A stretch of 7,408 bases of DNA from Microcella sp. (GTDB lineage: Bacteria > Actinomycetota > Actinomycetes > Actinomycetales > Microbacteriaceae), in the NCBI GenBank assembly GCA_020216895.1, contig JAIWOM010000070.1:1-7408 (forward strand), given 5' to 3'. The position numbers and the translations under genes were made by a program. The first letter of the stretch is position 1; each line of letters starts with the position of its first letter. A model generated the notes under the pieces. The model had not been told where the DNA came from and did no database searches. It was given only the letters and a program-made list of their open reading frames with translations. Positions 5,599 through 7,408 of the stretch are shown here, in pieces.

Positions 5599-7408
5599 TT
5601 AGGTCGTGCCAACCCACAACCCATCGCGGGCGCGGGTCATCCCGACGTACAACTCCCGCCGGGCGATCTCGCGCGCTTCGGCTGCTCCATCGTCGAGCCC
5701 CTCGGCAACAGGGGCGAGCAGCGACCCATCGACCCGCGCCAGCAGCACCTGCTTGAACTCGAGGCCCTTGGCGCGCTTGATGGTTCCGACCTTCACCAGG
5801 GGTGCGGGGGCGCCCGCATAGCTCTCCAGCTCGATGACGCCGAAGCCGGCGGCGCGCAGCGCGGCGAGCAGGGCGAGAGCATCCCGATTCGTGGCGGTCA
5901 GCACGCCGATGTCACCGGGGTCGACGCCGGAGGCTGCCAGCGTCCGTACGTGCGACACGAGCGCCGCGTCATGAAGAGCGAGCGACGGGAACGAGTGCAG
6001 CGCGGGTGACGGGCCGGTGCGGATGACCTCGGCGGCAGCATCCGCCCGGCCGGGGCCGCCCTCGAGGTCGACGAACTCGTCGCCGTCGACCACCTGCGCA
6101 GCGAACGCCGCGATCTCGCGGGTGTTGCGGTAGTTGGTGGCGAGCACGACGCCGCGGCCGGCCACCGAGATGCCCGCCTCGGCGAGGGAGTATCCGCCGG
6201 GGTAGATGGTCTGCTGGCCGTCGCCAATCAGTGTCAGGCCGTCGGGGCGGTCGCCGACGATCGCGTGCAGCATGCGCAGCATCGCGCACGAGAGGTCTTG
6301 CGCCTCGTCGATGATGACGTGGTCGACGCCCTGCATCGGGGTTTCGCGCAGCGAGGCTTCGGCCCGCAGGATGAGGTCTTCGAAGTCGATCAGGCCGCGC
6401 TCGCGCAGCGCCGCCTCGTAGGCGAGGTGCAGCTGCCACACCGCCCGGCGCTGCTCGATGCGCAGCGGGCGGCGGCGCCCGGCACGCGGCAGGTCGGCGT
6501 ACTGCTCGAACGTCGACAGCCCGCGACCCTTGATGACCTTCGCGATCTCGTCGCGCCAGTAGCGACTGTTCGGGTCGAGGGCGCCGAGCGGGCAGTCTTT
6601 GCCCGCGCGGTTCCACGCGTAGTTGAAGGCCTGGTTCGCCGCCCCGAGATCGAGGCTGACCCGCTGCCCGCGCTCGCGCAGCACGCGCACCGCGAACGAG
6701 TGCACGCCTGTGAACTCGACGCGCTCGACCACGTCGGGCGCCAGCCGATGCAGCAGCGAGCCGAGCACCGCCGGCAGCGTCTTCACGAACGTCGTCACCA
6801 CCACCCGGCCCGTGGATGCTCGCGCCAAGTACGCCGCCCGATGCAGCCCCACCACCGTCTTGCCGGTGCCCGCGGCGCCGCGGATTCTCGCCGGCCCCGA
6901 GAAGCTGCGCCGCACGAGCCGCGCCTGATCGGGATGCAGAAAGGCCATCCACTCCTCGATCGGGGCGGCGAGCATCCCGGCCAGGAACGTCTCGGCCACC
7001 TCGTCGACCGTCAGCAGCGCCGGCTCGTCGAGCACCGGCTCCGGCACACTCAGGTCGAGTGGCACTGGCTCGTCGCCGAGCACGGGGAAGTGCGCGTTGA
7101 CAGCACCCAAGACGACGGCGAGCTGCCGCTCGGTGAGCCGCCCGCCGAAGCCATTGATGAACGCGGATGCCCGCCGCTCGCCGACCACCACCAGGCCGCC
7201 CAGGCTCGCGAGCGGCACTGGGTCCATCGCCGACCCCGCCAGCACCACGACCACGTGCACCTCACCCGGAGCGAGCCACAGCTCGGCGAGCACCCCCTCG
7301 GTGCCCACCCCCACGTCGGCGAGCCCGCTCAGGTCATCGGTGACGTCGGCCTGCCCGCGGAAGATGCGGCCTCCCGCCACGGTCACGTCGCGCCAGCTCT
7401 TGGTGTCG
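5599..7408 (-). CDS. NERD-domain UvrD-like SF1 helicase (partial, 5' end outside window)
   Basis: The frame is open to the right edge, giving 602 visible residues; the GTG at 7386-7384 is probably an internal Val. The edge residues DTKSWRD followed by VTVAGGRIFRG match the (D/E)-x-K core and next strand of a NERD nuclease-related domain, whose first half is missing. The NERD tail runs to about residue 100, counting GTG 7386 as 1. The helicase motifs follow: Q154 in HPDQ, Walker A GAAGTGKT (170-177), FEDLI (335-339), Walker B IIDEAQDL (358-365) and motif III LIGDGQQ (386-392). Then come TNYRNT (417-422), TIKRAKGLEF (535-544) and motif VI YVGMTRARDGLWV (580-592). The protein stops three residues after motif VI. 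It should be an ATP-driven DNA (or RNA) translocase joined to a nuclease-like domain, used in repair or in defence. Its high G+C resembles the gat genes. It ends 110 bp before the DUF262-AlbA_2 start, same strand. Confidence 0.9.
   Translation of the reverse strand, partial: DTKSWRDVTVAGGRIFRGQADVTDDLSGLADVGVGTEGVLAELWLAPGEVHVVVVLAGSAMDPVPLASLGGLVVVGERRASAFINGFGGRLTERQLAVVLGAVNAHFPVLGDEPVPLDLSVPEPVLDEPALLTVDEVAETFLAGMLAAPIEEWMAFLHPDQARLVRRSFSGPARIRGAAGTGKTVVGLHRAAYLARASTGRVVVTTFVKTLPAVLGSLLHRLAPDVVERVEFTGVHSFAVRVLRERGQRVSLDLGAANQAFNYAWNRAGKDCPLGALDPNSRYWRDEIAKVIKGRGLSTFEQYADLPRAGRRRPLRIEQRRAVWQLHLAYEAALRERGLIDFEDLILRAEASLRETPMQGVDHVIIDEAQDLSCAMLRMLHAIVGDRPDGLTLIGDGQQTIYPGGYSLAEAGISVAGRGVVLATNYRNTREIAAFAAQVVDGDEFVDLEGGPGRADAAAEVIRTGPSPALHSFPSLALHDAALVSHVRTLAASGVDPGDIGVLTATNRDALALLAALRAAGFGVIELESYAGAPAPLVKVGTIKRAKGLEFKQVLLARVDGSLLAPVAEGLDDGAAEAREIARRELYVGMTRARDGLWVGTT

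Noticed and set aside
5969..6952. 327-residue minus-strand frame inside the helicase gene
   Set aside because: Same strand, shifted frame; Arg-rich and without motifs, while the helicase frame carries all SF1 motifs.
1..7408. CRISPR array, tRNA, rRNA or transposase
   Set aside because: No regularly spaced repeats, no cloverleaf-like sequence and no transposase motifs were found on reading both strands.

Overview
The window looks like chromosomal DNA of a high-GC actinobacterium. Sampled lines of the gat genes and the helicase gene have about 62-82 % G+C, mostly above 70 %. GatA carries the actinobacterial form of the amidase signature (GGSGGGS), and a GatCAB amidotransferase operon is present. 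The frequent use of GAT-GC and GCA-TCC codon pairs in otherwise GAC/GCC-rich genes reminds me of Microbacteriaceae. That family assignment is an impression, not a proven placement.

Left part (1-3564). A minus-strand gene is cut by the left edge and shows only a signal-peptide-like N-terminus. It is divergent from a tightly packed plus-strand operon, gatC-gatA-gatB. gatC and gatA overlap by four bases and gatA and gatB by one, so the three subunits of Asp/Glu-tRNA amidotransferase are probably translated in a coupled way. The enzyme converts mischarged Glu-tRNA(Gln), and often Asp-tRNA(Asn), to the correct aminoacyl-tRNA. GatC clamps and stabilises, GatA releases ammonia from glutamine, and GatB phosphorylates and amidates the tRNA-bound residue.

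Middle part (3565-5598). A visibly lower-GC segment (about 57 % in two hand-counted lines) holds a single minus-strand gene convergent with gatB. Its 602-residue product joins an N-terminal DUF262 domain (the GmrS-like, ParB/Srx-fold family of type IV restriction enzymes) to a C-terminal Schlafen AlbA_2 domain. The E-x4-D-x-K and GVxDD signatures of the Schlafen nuclease-type core are retained. I know no named system with this architecture. It is the best candidate in the window for an undescribed, probably defence-related, function.

Right part (5599-7408). A minus-strand gene of chromosome-like composition encodes a UvrD-type SF1 helicase with all core motifs. It is preceded by the end of a NERD nuclease-related domain and runs off the right edge. 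It lies 110 bp upstream of the DUF262-AlbA_2 gene on the same strand. The two could act together, but their different base composition and the separate start signals favour independent insertion of the middle gene between the helicase gene and gatB.
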